A DNA stretch of 8,303 nucleotides from an uncultured Peptococcaceae bacterium (GTDB lineage Bacteria; Bacillota; Peptococcia; Peptococcales; Peptococcaceae), in NCBI GenBank assembly GCA_902496505.1, contig CABVBB010000070.1, forward strand, positions 1 through 8,303. The letters are read 5' to 3'. Position 1 is the first letter of the stretch; each line of letters starts with the position of its first letter. This document shows positions 1 to 7,312 of the stretch, one piece after another. Below the pieces are notes generated by a model, which saw only the letters and a program-made list of their open reading frames with translations, made no database searches and was not told the origin of the DNA. Position numbers and translations under genes: made by a program.

Positions 1-283
1 TATGTACGAACTGGGACAATATGAAGCAGACAGTCATCGTCAAGTGGGGCAAACGGCTATGGCGCTGGGATTGGAGCTTTTGGTCGCTGTCGGGCGGCTG
101 GGGCGGCTCATCGGCCAGGGGGCCGAGAGCGCCGCGCAAGCTGGGCAAATGATCTATTATGCCGAGGATAACGCTCAGGCAGCCGCCTTTCTGCAGGAAT
201 GGCTGCGTGCAGGCGATCAGGTGCTGATCAAAGGCAGCCGCGGCATGCAGATGGAGGAAATCGTTGAAATCATTATGAGGTGA
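1..283 (+). CDS. murF: MurF, UDP-MurNAc-tripeptide--D-Ala-D-Ala ligase (3' end only)
   Basis: This is the last 93 codons of MurF, the cytoplasmic ATP-dependent Mur ligase that joins the D-Ala-D-Ala dipeptide to UDP-MurNAc-tripeptide. Base 1 is the third base of a codon cut by the window edge; the first visible ATG is internal, not a start. The visible part is the C-terminal ligase domain: it opens with an ELG motif followed by ESHRQVG-like ADSHRQVG (the family has ELG...H..VG here). It ends with VLIKGSRGMQMEEIVE, which matches the conserved VLVKGSR..ME.V signature of MurF C-termini. The central ATPase domain and substrate domain lie upstream, outside the window. The gene ends in TGA, and that stop is part of the ribosome binding site of mraY four bases downstream, so the two are probably translationally coupled. 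Identification is firm from the motifs and the position before mraY. Confidence 0.95.
   Translation, partial: MYELGQYEADSHRQVGQTAMALGLELLVAVGRLGRLIGQGAESAAQAGQMIYYAEDNAQAAAFLQEWLRAGDQVLIKGSRGMQMEEIVEIIMR
277..283 (+). promoter_or_regulatory. Ribosome binding site of mraY, overlapping the murF stop
   Basis: GAGGTGA, a 7-base match to the complement of the 16S rRNA 3' tail, lies four bases before the mraY ATG. Its last three bases are the TGA stop of murF, so a ribosome terminating on murF sits on the mraY initiation site. This fixes the mraY start. Confidence 0.8.
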
Positions 284-287
284 AAAT

Positions 288-1247
288 ATGTGGCAGATCA
301 TCATAGCAGTGCTTATCAGTTTAGGTTCCAGTTTGATCATCGGTCCCTTGATGATCCCGGCGCTGAGACGGCTCAAATTCGGTCAGAGCGTACGGGACGA
401 CGGCCCTAAGAGTCATTTGCGCAAGCAGGGGACGCCGACGATGGGCGGCGTGATGTTCTTTTTCAGCATTACGCTGGGCGTGATCTTTTTGACCAAGGGA
501 CTTTTGATGTACCTTTTGCTGCTGGGCACGCTGGGCTTTGGGCTGATCGGGTTTGCAGATGATTACATCAAGATCGTCAAGCACCGTTCTCTGGGTCTGA
601 CGCCTAAGCAAAAGATCATCGGCCAGCTGGCCGTGTCGCTGCTGGTGGTGTATTTGGCCGTGGGTCGGCTGGGCATCAGCACAGCGCTGGTGGTACCGTA
701 TTTTGGCTTCACGCTGGAATTGGGCTGGCTGTATGTGCCGTTTGTCGTCTTTTTGCTGGTGGGCACCACCAATGCGGTCAATCTGACCGACGGTTTGGAT
801 GGCTTAGCTTCCGGCGTGACCATGATCGTGGCCGTGGGCTTTGCGCTCATGGGTTATTACAGCAATCAATATACGGTGACGATCTTCAGTGCTGCTTTGG
901 CGGCCAGCTGCCTGGGCTTTTTGTTTTTCAACAGCTATCCGGCCAAGGTCTTCATGGGCGATACAGGTTCGCTGGCCTTAGGCGGTGCAGTGGCGGTCCT
1001 GGCGATCGTGACCAAGACGGAGCTGTTTTTGCCGATCATCGGCATCATTTATGTGGCGGAAGTGGTCTCAGACATCATCCAGGTGGCTGTCTACAAGCGC
1101 ACCAAGCGCCGTGTCTTCAAAATGGCGCCGCTGCACCACCATTTTGAGCTGTGCGGCTGGAAGGAACAAAAGGTGGTCTTCGTCTTCTGGAGCGTGACAG
1201 CACTGGCTGTGATGCTGACATTATTTTTATATGTGCATACCATTTAA
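288..1247 (+). CDS. mraY: MraY, phospho-MurNAc-pentapeptide translocase
   Basis: This 319-residue integral membrane enzyme transfers phospho-MurNAc-pentapeptide from UDP to undecaprenyl phosphate at the cytoplasmic face of the inner membrane, giving lipid I. The length is normal for the compact MraY of Firmicutes. Visible family motifs, in order, are SVRDDGPKSHLRKQGTPTMGG at about 34-54, the metal/substrate Asp pair FADDY (D91-D92), NLTDGLDG at 165-172 with D168 and D171, FMGDTGSLALGG around D225, and the histidine motif PLHHHFELCGW with H283-H285. Between these lie about ten hydrophobic segments, as in the family. The ATG is set by a strong GAGGTGA site, and the first residues run straight into the first membrane segment. 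The gene follows murF by four bases and precedes murD by 18. No key residue is missing. Identification is very secure. Confidence 0.98.
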   Translation: MWQIIIAVLISLGSSLIIGPLMIPALRRLKFGQSVRDDGPKSHLRKQGTPTMGGVMFFFSITLGVIFLTKGLLMYLLLLGTLGFGLIGFADDYIKIVKHRSLGLTPKQKIIGQLAVSLLVVYLAVGRLGISTALVVPYFGFTLELGWLYVPFVVFLLVGTTNAVNLTDGLDGLASGVTMIVAVGFALMGYYSNQYTVTIFSAALAASCLGFLFFNSYPAKVFMGDTGSLALGGAVAVLAIVTKTELFLPIIGIIYVAEVVSDIIQVAVYKRTKRRVFKMAPLHHHFELCGWKEQKVVFVFWSVTALAVMLTLFLYVHTI

Positions 1248-1250
1248 CAA

Positions 1251-1256
1251 AAGGGG
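1251..1256 (+). promoter_or_regulatory. Ribosome binding site of murD
   Basis: AAGGGG lies nine bases before the murD ATG, in the 18-base gap after the mraY stop. It supports the start at 1266. No promoter or terminator fits in this gap. Confidence 0.6.
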
Positions 1257-1265
1257 TCTTTTTCC

Positions 1266-2612
1266 ATGAGCAAACGGGTATTGGTCATTGGGGCAGCCAG
1301 AAGCGGTCTGGCTGCGGTGGATTTTTTGCGCAAACACCAGTGGGAAGTCATCCTCACTGATATGAAGCCGGTGACGGAGGAAGCGGTCTTGGCGCATTTA
1401 GAAGCGTTGGACGTGCAGACGATCTGGGGCGAGCAGCCTGATGTCAAAAGGCTTGCGCCAGAGTTGATCGTCATCAGCCCCGGTATCCCGCTGACCATCC
1501 CGCCGGCTGTGGCGGCGAAAGCGCTGGGTATCCCGATCATCAATGAGACAGAGCTGGCCTTCCGCGCTGCCAAGGCGCCTTTTGTAGCCATCACCGGCAC
1601 CAACGGCAAGACGACGACCACGACCTTGGTCGGCGAGCTTTTAGAGGGCAGCGGACGGCAGGTCGTGGTAGGCGGCAATATCGGCCTGCCTTTAGTCAGC
1701 GTAGTGGAGGAATTGGGCGCAGAGGATGTGATCGTCGCTGAGATGAGCAGCTTCCAGCTGGAAACGACGGTGAGCTTCAAGCCTAAAGTAGCAGTGATGC
1801 TCAATCTGACGCCGGATCATCTGGACCGGCACGGTGATATGCAGGGTTATCTGGAAGCCAAGGCCAAGATATTTGCCCAGCAGGACGAAACAGACTATTT
1901 GATCCTCAATGCAGACGATGCGTATTTGGCGCCTCTGGCCGACCGCGCCCGCAGTCAGGTCATATTTTTTAGTCAGCAGCATATACTGAAAGAGGGCGTA
2001 TTCCTGCGAGGCGATAGCGTGATCTTCAGTCGCGGCGGCGTGGAGACGAGCATCTGCCAGAGAGCAGAGATCGCCATCAAGGGCGCGCACAATCTGGAAA
2101 ACGCCATGGCGGCGATCGCGGCAGCGATGCTCATGGGCGTGACACCTGACCGCATCCGTCAGGTGCTGAGGGATTTCGCCGGCGTGGAGCATCGTTTAGA
2201 GCCAGTCAGACGGTGGCACGGTGTGCTGTTTATCAATGATTCTAAGGGCACGAACCCGGATTCGACCATCAAGGCGCTGGAAGCGTATGATGAGCCGCTC
2301 ATCCTCATTGCCGGCGGCAAAAATAAAGGCAGTGATTTTACCGCGCTGGCGCAGTTGATCGCCAAGCGGGTCAAGCAGGTGATCCTCATCGGCCAGGCCA
2401 AAGAGGAGCTGCGGCAGGCATTAGAGGGTGTGGGTTATCACCAGTACAGTGAGGCAGATACTTACGAAGAAGTGGTGCGTCTGGCGGCCCAAGCGGCCGA
2501 GCCTGGCGACATCGTCCTGCTTTCACCAGCCTGCGCCAGCTGGGATATGTTTAACAGCTATGAAGAACGGGGCAGACTGTTTAAAGAATTGGTCAATGGT
2601 TTGGCCGAATAA
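1266..2612 (+). CDS. murD: MurD, UDP-MurNAc-L-alanine--D-glutamate ligase
   Basis: This cytoplasmic ATP-dependent ligase adds D-glutamate to UDP-MurNAc-L-Ala. At 448 residues it has the usual family length and three-domain order. The N-terminal UDP-binding Rossmann-like domain begins VLVIGAARSGLAA at 5-17. The central ATPase domain has the P-loop GTNGKTTTT at 111-119 (K115), EMSSFQLE at 159-166, NLTPDHLDRHG at 180-190 and a lysine in EAKAKIFA (K199) at the position that is carbamylated in the E. coli enzyme. The C-terminal domain contains HNLENAMAA from 275, HRLE at 309-312, NDSKGTNPDST at 324-334 and SPACASWDMF at 420-429, all typical of MurD rather than MurC, MurE or MurF. The ATG follows an AAGGGG site. 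The gene lies between mraY and ftsW, 18 and 42 bases away, and is probably cotranscribed with both. Confidence 0.98.
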   Translation: MSKRVLVIGAARSGLAAVDFLRKHQWEVILTDMKPVTEEAVLAHLEALDVQTIWGEQPDVKRLAPELIVISPGIPLTIPPAVAAKALGIPIINETELAFRAAKAPFVAITGTNGKTTTTTLVGELLEGSGRQVVVGGNIGLPLVSVVEELGAEDVIVAEMSSFQLETTVSFKPKVAVMLNLTPDHLDRHGDMQGYLEAKAKIFAQQDETDYLILNADDAYLAPLADRARSQVIFFSQQHILKEGVFLRGDSVIFSRGGVETSICQRAEIAIKGAHNLENAMAAIAAAMLMGVTPDRIRQVLRDFAGVEHRLEPVRRWHGVLFINDSKGTNPDSTIKALEAYDEPLILIAGGKNKGSDFTALAQLIAKRVKQVILIGQAKEELRQALEGVGYHQYSEADTYEEVVRLAAQAAEPGDIVLLSPACASWDMFNSYEERGRLFKELVNGLAE

Positions 2613-2635
2613 CGGACAAAAAGTTTATTGAGCGT

Positions 2636-2647
2636 AAAGGGAGGGAG
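2636..2647 (+). promoter_or_regulatory. Ribosome binding site that decides the ftsW start
   Basis: A purine run, AAAGGGAGGGAG, ends seven bases before the ATG at 2655. An in-frame TTG at 2628 would put this run inside the coding sequence and has no comparable site upstream, so the ATG is preferred. Confidence 0.7.
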
Positions 2648-2654
2648 TTGCGGC

Positions 2655-3743
2655 ATGAGGGAGAAAAAAGGACAGCCCGATCGGATGCTGTTTTATATCA
2701 CATTACTTCTTCTGACCATTGGCCTCATCATGGTCCTCAGCTCCAGCTCTTATCAAGCGATGCTGGAAAATAAGGATGCGTATTACTTTTTTAAGCGGCA
2801 GTTCATTTTTGCTGGGTTAGGGCTTGCTGCCATGTTCATCATGATGTATATCCGGCCGGAGCTTATCGAGCGGCTGGCTTTCCCGACGATCGTCGTTGTG
2901 GTGATCATGCTGCTTTTGGTACCGTTTATCGGCGTCGAGGTCAAAGGCGCCCGACGCTGGCTGGGAACGCAGAATATGCGTTTTTCGCCGGCTGAGATCG
3001 CCAAGCCGGTCACGATCATTTGTTTTGCCATCTGGCTGCGAACGCTGGGGAAAAATTTGCAGACGATGAAAGGTTTTGCCGTCTCCATGGTCTTTTTGGC
3101 CATCATGCCCCTTTTGATCTTTGGTCAGGACTTGGGTACAGCCATCGTGGTGGCAGGCACCTTGTTCTGTATGATGATCATAGCGCAGGCGCGCTGGCTG
3201 CATCTGGTGGGGCTGGGTTTTATTGGCTTGGCTGGCATCGTGGGGGCTATCATCATCGAGCCTTACCGGATGAATCGGATCACCGGCTTTCTGCATCCTT
3301 TTGAGAACGCCACTGGTGCAGGCTGGCAGCTGGTGCAGTCCCTGTATGCGCTGGGCAGCGGCTGGCTCTTCGGCGTCGGTTTGGGCGACAGCCGGCAGAA
3401 GCTTCTCTACCTGCCGGAGCGGCATACGGACTTTATCTTTGCCATTATCGGTGAGGAACTGGGTTTTGTAGGAGCGACGCTGGTGGTGGTGCTTTTTGCC
3501 CTTTTCATCTGGCGCGGTTTTTGGATCGCTATGCGTATCGAGGATGAGCTGAAATCCTACATCGCCTTTGGTCTGACCTGCTGCGTGGGCATCCAGGCTT
3601 TGGTCAACTTAGGCGTTGTGGTGGGTGTACTGCCGGTCACGGGCATCACGCTGCCTTTCATCAGCTACGGCGGTTCTTCGCTGAGCATCATGCTGGCGTC
3701 GGTGGGCTATCTGCTCAATATGTCTCGTTATGTCAAGAAATAA
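2655..3743 (+). CDS. ftsW: FtsW, SEDS-family septal peptidoglycan glycosyltransferase
   Basis: FtsW polymerises lipid II into glycan strands at the division septum, working with a class B penicillin-binding protein. From the chosen ATG the protein has 362 residues, with about ten hydrophobic membrane segments and a short basic N-terminus (MREKKGQPDR). SEDS motifs seen are KGARRWLG at about 97-104, GQDLGTA at 157-163, the long-loop motif LPERHTDFIFAIIGEELGF at 253-271, and GVLPVTGITLPFISYGGSS at 324-342. D259 in HTDFIFA aligns with the aspartate shown to be essential in E. coli RodA and FtsW. The first of these motif blocks is normal, but the usual QPDLGT has lost its proline (Q158 here). An in-frame TTG at 2628 would add nine residues but lacks its own ribosome binding site. 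RodA and SpoVE are close paralogues; the name FtsW rests on position between murD and murG. Confidence 0.93.
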   Translation: MREKKGQPDRMLFYITLLLLTIGLIMVLSSSSYQAMLENKDAYYFFKRQFIFAGLGLAAMFIMMYIRPELIERLAFPTIVVVVIMLLLVPFIGVEVKGARRWLGTQNMRFSPAEIAKPVTIICFAIWLRTLGKNLQTMKGFAVSMVFLAIMPLLIFGQDLGTAIVVAGTLFCMMIIAQARWLHLVGLGFIGLAGIVGAIIIEPYRMNRITGFLHPFENATGAGWQLVQSLYALGSGWLFGVGLGDSRQKLLYLPERHTDFIFAIIGEELGFVGATLVVVLFALFIWRGFWIAMRIEDELKSYIAFGLTCCVGIQALVNLGVVVGVLPVTGITLPFISYGGSSLSIMLASVGYLLNMSRYVKK

Positions 3744-3775
3744 ATGCGTTCGATAGATGGGATAATAAACTAATA

Positions 3776-3804
3776 TTAGCATCTGCTGCAGAAACAGATA
3801 AAAT
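3776..3804 (+). promoter_or_regulatory. Candidate sigma-A promoter for murG-murC-murB
   Basis: In the AT-rich spacer after ftsW, TTAGCA (3776-3781, 4 of 6 to TTGACA) and TAAAAT (3799-3804, 5 of 6 to TATAAT) are separated by exactly 17 bases. Transcription would begin near 3811, about 40 bases before the murG ATG. AT-rich DNA readily gives such matches by chance, so this is a candidate only. A second TAAAAT at 3814-3819 has a poorer -35 (GAAACA, 3791-3796). Confidence 0.45.
3782..3792 (+). repeat. Short palindrome between the -35 and -10 of the murG promoter
   Basis: TCTGC-T-GCAGA is a perfect inverted repeat with five-base arms around a single central base. It sits wholly in the 17-base spacer of the candidate promoter. 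A second overlapping pair, ATCTG (3781-3785) and CAGAT (3795-3799), reaches into the -10. Either could be a binding site, but five-base arms are short enough to occur by chance. Confidence 0.35.
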
Positions 3805-3819
3805 ATAAAGAGATAAAAT
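3796..3819 (+). repeat. 9-base direct repeat AGATAAAAT, two copies
   Basis: AGATAAAAT occurs at 3796-3804 and again at 3811-3819, 15 bases start to start. Both copies contain a -10-like TAAAAT. The pair may mark two alternative start points or simply reflect the AT-rich composition. No protein is recognised as binding it. Confidence 0.55.
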
Positions 3820-3852
3820 CGTGTCGAATCCGACGGTAAAGTGGGTGTGTTT

Positions 3853-4965
3853 ATGCGCGTATTGTTGGCAGGCGGCGGTACAGGCGGCCATATTTATCCG
3901 GCGCTGGCAGTGGCAGAAGGGCTCAAGGCGGTCTATCCCGAGCTGGAGCTATTATATGTGGGGACAAAGAAGGGCTTGGAAAATACCATTGTGCCGCAAA
4001 GCGGCGTGCCCTTTGCGACGATCACGGTAGAGGGACTGCCGCGCAAGGTGAGTCCAGCTTTATTGAAGGCGGGAGTCAAAGCCATGGAGGGCGGCTTGGA
4101 GGCACTCCAAGTGGTGCGGCATTTTCGGCCGGATCTGGTGATCGGTACCGGCGGCTATGTCTGCGGGCCGGTGATCATGGCGGCTAAGATGTGCCATGTT
4201 CCGGCGGTCATCCACGAGCAGAATGCCTTTCCCGGCGTGACGAATAAACTTTTGGCGCGAATTGCCGATTTGGTTCTGGTCAATTTTGAAGATGCCAAAA
4301 AGTACTTTGTCCATCCCGAAAAAGTCTTGAAAACAGGTCTTCCGATCCGGCCGGAGGTCTTGGCAACTTCTAAGGCAGAGGGTCTGGCTTTCCTGGGCCT
4401 TTCTGAGCAGAAGCAGACCCTTTTGGTCAGCGGCGGCAGCCGAGGCGCGAAGAGTCTCAATCAGGCCATGGTCGAAGCCTATCCGAAGCTTTTGGCGCAT
4501 GAGGAGCTGCAGATCATCCATTTGACCGGCACCTTGGATCACGAGGAGACGCTTGCGGCCCTGCGGCAGCAAGGCATCGCGCCGGAAGCTTATCCGCAGC
4601 TGGTGATCAGACCCTATCTGCACGAGATGGAATATGCCTTGGCGGCGGCCGATCTCTGTGTGGGGCGTGCAGGGGCTACATATCTGGCGGAGATCACCGC
4701 CTGTGGTCTGCCGGCTGTTTTAGTCCCTTATCCGTTTGCCAGTGAGAATCATCAGCAGTACAATGCCCAGTCTCTGGTGGACTGCGGCGCGGCGGCGATG
4801 ATCTTGGATAAGGAATTGTCCGGCGAGACCCTTTACCGCGCGCTGCAGCCGCTCGTCGAGGATGCGGGCTATCGGGCGGCTATGGCCGAAAAAGCGGCGC
4901 AGGCAGGAAATAGAGATGCGTTGAATAAAATAATAGCGCTGCTTAAACCTTACCTGAACAAGTGA
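3853..4965 (+). CDS. murG: MurG, UDP-GlcNAc:lipid I GlcNAc transferase
   Basis: MurG is the peripheral inner-membrane GT-B glycosyltransferase that adds GlcNAc to lipid I, giving lipid II. The protein has 370 residues from the ATG, the usual size. The N-terminal acceptor domain opens with the hallmark glycine loop AGGGTGGHIYPA at 6-17 (H13), followed by GTGGYVCGP at 98-106 and HEQNAFPG at 121-128. The C-terminal UDP-GlcNAc domain has SGGSRGAKSLN at 193-203, GRAGATYLAE at 271-280 and PYPFASENHQQYNAQ at 292-306. The ATG is chosen because MurG normally begins directly with a basic residue and the beta strand leading to that glycine loop (here MRVLLAGGGTGG). In-frame GTG codons at 3841 and 3847 would add four or two residues. 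Only a weak site, GGGTG at 3843-3847, precedes the ATG. It is the first gene after the AT-rich spacer. Confidence 0.97.
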   Translation: MRVLLAGGGTGGHIYPALAVAEGLKAVYPELELLYVGTKKGLENTIVPQSGVPFATITVEGLPRKVSPALLKAGVKAMEGGLEALQVVRHFRPDLVIGTGGYVCGPVIMAAKMCHVPAVIHEQNAFPGVTNKLLARIADLVLVNFEDAKKYFVHPEKVLKTGLPIRPEVLATSKAEGLAFLGLSEQKQTLLVSGGSRGAKSLNQAMVEAYPKLLAHEELQIIHLTGTLDHEETLAALRQQGIAPEAYPQLVIRPYLHEMEYALAAADLCVGRAGATYLAEITACGLPAVLVPYPFASENHQQYNAQSLVDCGAAAMILDKELSGETLYRALQPLVEDAGYRAAMAEKAAQAGNRDALNKIIALLKPYLNK

Positions 4966-4982
4966 GGTTCATCAGTGGGAGT

Positions 4983-4989
4983 GGAGTGA
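4983..4989 (+). promoter_or_regulatory. Ribosome binding site of murC
   Basis: GGAGTGA lies five bases before the GTG at 4995, with its GGAG core eight bases from it. A second GGAG at 4997-5000 is only three bases before the ATG at 5004, which is closer than usual. On spacing alone the GTG is slightly favoured. Confidence 0.5.
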
Positions 4990-4994
4990 CTGGT

Positions 4995-6365
4995 GTGGAG
5001 AAGATGAATTTTAATCATGTGTATTTTATAGGGATCGGCGGCATCGGCATGAGCGCTGTGGCTGACATCCTGTTGGAACTGGGCTATCAGGTATCAGGCT
5101 CTGATGCCAAAAGCAGCAATGTGACCGAGCGGCTCAGCGCCAAGGGAGCAGAGATCCATATTGGTCAGAAGGCAGAGAATATCACCCCAGCGATCGATGT
5201 GGTGGTCCATTCCACCGCCATCAAGGCCGACAATCCAGAGATCCTTCAAGCGCAGGCTCTGGGACTGCCGATCATGCACCGTTCGGAGATGCTGGCTTTT
5301 TTGACGATGGCCAGCAAGTCCATCTGTGTGGCTGGCGCTCACGGCAAGACCACGACCTCCTCCATGATCGCGCTGATGATGGAGCTGGCAGAGCTTGAGC
5401 CGACCATCGTTGTCGGCGGGGATATCGAGCAGATCGGCGGCAATGCCAAATACGGCAGAGGCGATTATTTGGTTGCCGAGGCTGATGAGAGCGATGGGAC
5501 ATTCCTGCGGCTGCATCCGTGGATGACTATCGTGACCAATATCGAAGAGGATCATCTGGATCATTATAAAGATCTGGCCGAGATCAAAGAAGCGTTCAGC
5601 GCTTTTGTGGCGCTGCCAGGCGAGCAGGGCGTAGGCGTATTCTGTCTGGACTGTCCGGATGTGTGGGACATCTTAGCCAGTGCTCAAGGCACGGTCATCA
5701 CCTACGGCTTCCATGCAGAGGCAGATATCCGTGCTGATAACTGGCGGCAGGAGGCGGGACTGAATAAAGCCGATGTTTACCGCCAAGGAGAGCGCTTGGG
5801 GCAGCTGACGCTCAATGTACCGGGCAAGCACAATATGACCAATGCTTTGGCCGCAGTGGCGGCAGGACTGACAGTAGGGCTCACCTTTGAGCAGATCGCG
5901 GAGGGGTTGGCGCAGTTTACTGGTGCCAAACGCCGTTTCCAGGTAGTAGGTCAGGTAAAAGGCATCACAGTGGTGGATGATTATGCCCATCATCCCACCG
6001 AGATCCGGGCAACGCTGGAAGCAGCGCGCAGCGGCCATACGGGACGGATCATCGCTGTTTTTCAGCCGCACCGCTACAGTCGGACGAAATTTTTGGCGCC
6101 CGCTTTTGCGGAGAGTTTTGCTCATGCGGATAAGGTCGTGCTCACAGAGGTCTATTCCGCTGGTGAAAATATGACAGACGGCGCGCCTACAGAGATCATC
6201 CTGGAGCAGATGCCGCCGGAAAAAGACGCCTGCATCGTCAAAAAAGAGGACGTCAACGCTTGGCTTTTGCAGGAAGTCCAGCCAGGCGATCTGGTCTTGA
6301 TGCTGGGCGCAGGCAATATTTGGATCAATGCCGCACAGCTGGTCGAGGACCTGCAAAATTCATAA
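4995..6365 (+). CDS. murC: MurC, UDP-N-acetylmuramate--L-alanine ligase
   Basis: MurC is the cytoplasmic ATP-dependent ligase that adds L-alanine to UDP-MurNAc, the first peptide stem residue. From the GTG it has 456 residues, normal for the family. The N-terminal UDP-binding domain carries FIGIGGIGMS (core 13-20). The ATPase domain has the P-loop GAHGKTTTSS from 114, EADESDG at 162-168 and EEDHLDHY ending at 191. The C-terminal domain has GKHNMTNALAA at 277-287, RRFQ at 313-316, DDYAHHPTEI at 328-337, FQPHRYSRT at 356-364 and a terminal GAGNIW at 438-443. GAHGKT and DDYAHHP separate MurC from MurD, MurE and MurF. Three starts are open: GTG 4962 (which overlaps the murG stop as GTGA but has no binding site), GTG 4995 and ATG 5004 (453 residues). 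The last two are both plausible. Confidence 0.97.
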   Translation: MEKMNFNHVYFIGIGGIGMSAVADILLELGYQVSGSDAKSSNVTERLSAKGAEIHIGQKAENITPAIDVVVHSTAIKADNPEILQAQALGLPIMHRSEMLAFLTMASKSICVAGAHGKTTTSSMIALMMELAELEPTIVVGGDIEQIGGNAKYGRGDYLVAEADESDGTFLRLHPWMTIVTNIEEDHLDHYKDLAEIKEAFSAFVALPGEQGVGVFCLDCPDVWDILASAQGTVITYGFHAEADIRADNWRQEAGLNKADVYRQGERLGQLTLNVPGKHNMTNALAAVAAGLTVGLTFEQIAEGLAQFTGAKRRFQVVGQVKGITVVDDYAHHPTEIRATLEAARSGHTGRIIAVFQPHRYSRTKFLAPAFAESFAHADKVVLTEVYSAGENMTDGAPTEIILEQMPPEKDACIVKKEDVNAWLLQEVQPGDLVLMLGAGNIWINAAQLVEDLQNS

Positions 6366-6373
6366 GCAGAAGT

Positions 6374-6381
6374 GTTGGTGA
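6374..6381 (+). promoter_or_regulatory. Ribosome binding site of murB
   Basis: GTTGGTGA, with GGTGA complementary to the distal part of the 16S 3' tail, ends four bases before the murB ATG. It lies in the 20-base gap after murC. The identical 8-mer precedes ftsQ. Confidence 0.55.
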
Positions 6382-6385
6382 CAAG

Positions 6386-7303
6386 ATGAGTGATTGGAAA
6401 AAAACACTGAAAGAGCTGGACTGCGGTCAGGTGCGCTGGGAAGAGCCATTAGCCGGGCATACGACCTTTCGCATCGGCGGGCCCTGCGAAGCCATGGTGC
6501 TGCCGCAGACCATGGCGCAGGCAGAAATGATCTTGACGCAGGAGCGGCAGTTTGATGTGCCAGTCTGCGTCCTAGGCGGCGGCTCCAATATTTTGGCTGA
6601 CGACGCGGGGATGCGGGGCTTAGTGATCAAGCTGGGCGGCCAGCTCAAAGGGCTCACTGTGGCGGGCACTTCTTTGCAGGCGGAGGCTGGGCTGCCCTTG
6701 CCGGTCCTAGCACGAAGAGCAGCGGAAGCAGGACTGGCGGGGCTGGCTTTTGCCGCCGGCATACCCGGCACAGTCGGCGGTGCGGTGGTCATGAACGCCG
6801 GCGCCCATGGCGGGCAGATGTCCGACATCATCCAATCGGTGACGTATTGCGACGAAAATGGTCAGGTGTCAACGATGCCGGCAGCAGAGGCGGGGTTTGT
6901 CTATCGCAGCAGTCTGTTCAAGACGCAGCCCAAATGGACGATCCTTTCGGTCACCTGCCGTTTGCAGCCAGGCGATCGGGAGACCATCAAGGCGCAGATG
7001 GCCGCTTATCAGGAAGAACGCTTACATAAGCAGCCGCAGGGACTGCCCTCAGCAGGCAGCGTATTCAAAAATCCGCCGGGCGATGCGGCTGGACGGCTGA
7101 TCGAAGCGGTCGGTGCCAAAGGTTGGCGCATAGGTGATGCGCAAGTCTCTCTCGTTCACAGCAATTTCATCGTTAATGTGGGACACGCGACCAGCGCCGA
7201 TGTGCTTGCTTTGATCAGCCAGATCCAAGAGGCTGTATGGCAGCGATTCGGTGTGCAGCTGGAGCGGGAAGTCATCCTGCTCAGTGAACTGCTGAAAAAA
7301 TAG
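6386..7303 (+). CDS. murB: MurB, UDP-N-acetylenolpyruvoylglucosamine reductase (type II)
   Basis: MurB is the FAD-dependent cytoplasmic enzyme that reduces the enolpyruvyl ether with NADPH to give UDP-MurNAc. The protein has 305 residues, matching type II MurB, which lacks the extra loop of the E. coli type. The FAD-binding part shows HTTFRIGG at 25-32, GGGSNIL at 64-70 and GIPGTVGGAVVMNAGAHGG at 125-143. The substrate domain has YRSS at 173-176 (R174), GLPSAGSVFKNP at 219-230 with S225 aligning with the catalytic serine, AGRLIEAVGAKGWRIGDAQV at 235-254, and LEREV near the end with E295 matching the conserved glutamate. The frame is open upstream into murC, but the ATG has a correctly placed GTTGGTGA site and starts the family-typical sequence. 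It is the last gene before a strong terminator. Confidence 0.97.
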   Translation: MSDWKKTLKELDCGQVRWEEPLAGHTTFRIGGPCEAMVLPQTMAQAEMILTQERQFDVPVCVLGGGSNILADDAGMRGLVIKLGGQLKGLTVAGTSLQAEAGLPLPVLARRAAEAGLAGLAFAAGIPGTVGGAVVMNAGAHGGQMSDIIQSVTYCDENGQVSTMPAAEAGFVYRSSLFKTQPKWTILSVTCRLQPGDRETIKAQMAAYQEERLHKQPQGLPSAGSVFKNPPGDAAGRLIEAVGAKGWRIGDAQVSLVHSNFIVNVGHATSADVLALISQIQEAVWQRFGVQLEREVILLSELLKK

Positions 7304-7312
7304 GAAGCGTCA

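Noticed and set aside
1244..1804. 186-codon open frame on the - strand across the start of murD
   Set aside because: Ser/Thr-rich shadow translation of the P-loop domain of murD; no family resemblance.
2628..2654. TTG start for FtsW giving nine more residues
   Set aside because: It has no upstream binding site and would place the strong AAAGGGAGGGAG site inside the gene.
2817..3425. 202-codon open frame on the - strand inside ftsW
   Set aside because: It is His/Gln/Asp-rich shadow translation of membrane-protein codons, with no plausible domain or binding site.
3820..3835. Hairpin GTCG-AATC-CGAC before murG as a terminator
   Set aside because: The stem is only four base pairs and no T-run follows.
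4060..4623. 187-codon open frame on the - strand inside murG
   Set aside because: Antisense to conserved MurG coding sequence with no motif of its own.
5673..6356. 227-codon open frame on the - strand inside murC
   Set aside because: It lies fully antisense to a gene with complete MurC motifs, shows no recognisable domain and has a composition expected from the complement of GC-rich codons.
6260..6385. N-terminal extension of MurB by 42 codons into murC
   Set aside because: The frame is open, but the extra residues are low-quality sequence overlapping the murC C-terminal coding region, and the ATG at 6386 has a ribosome binding site and gives the normal family N-terminus.
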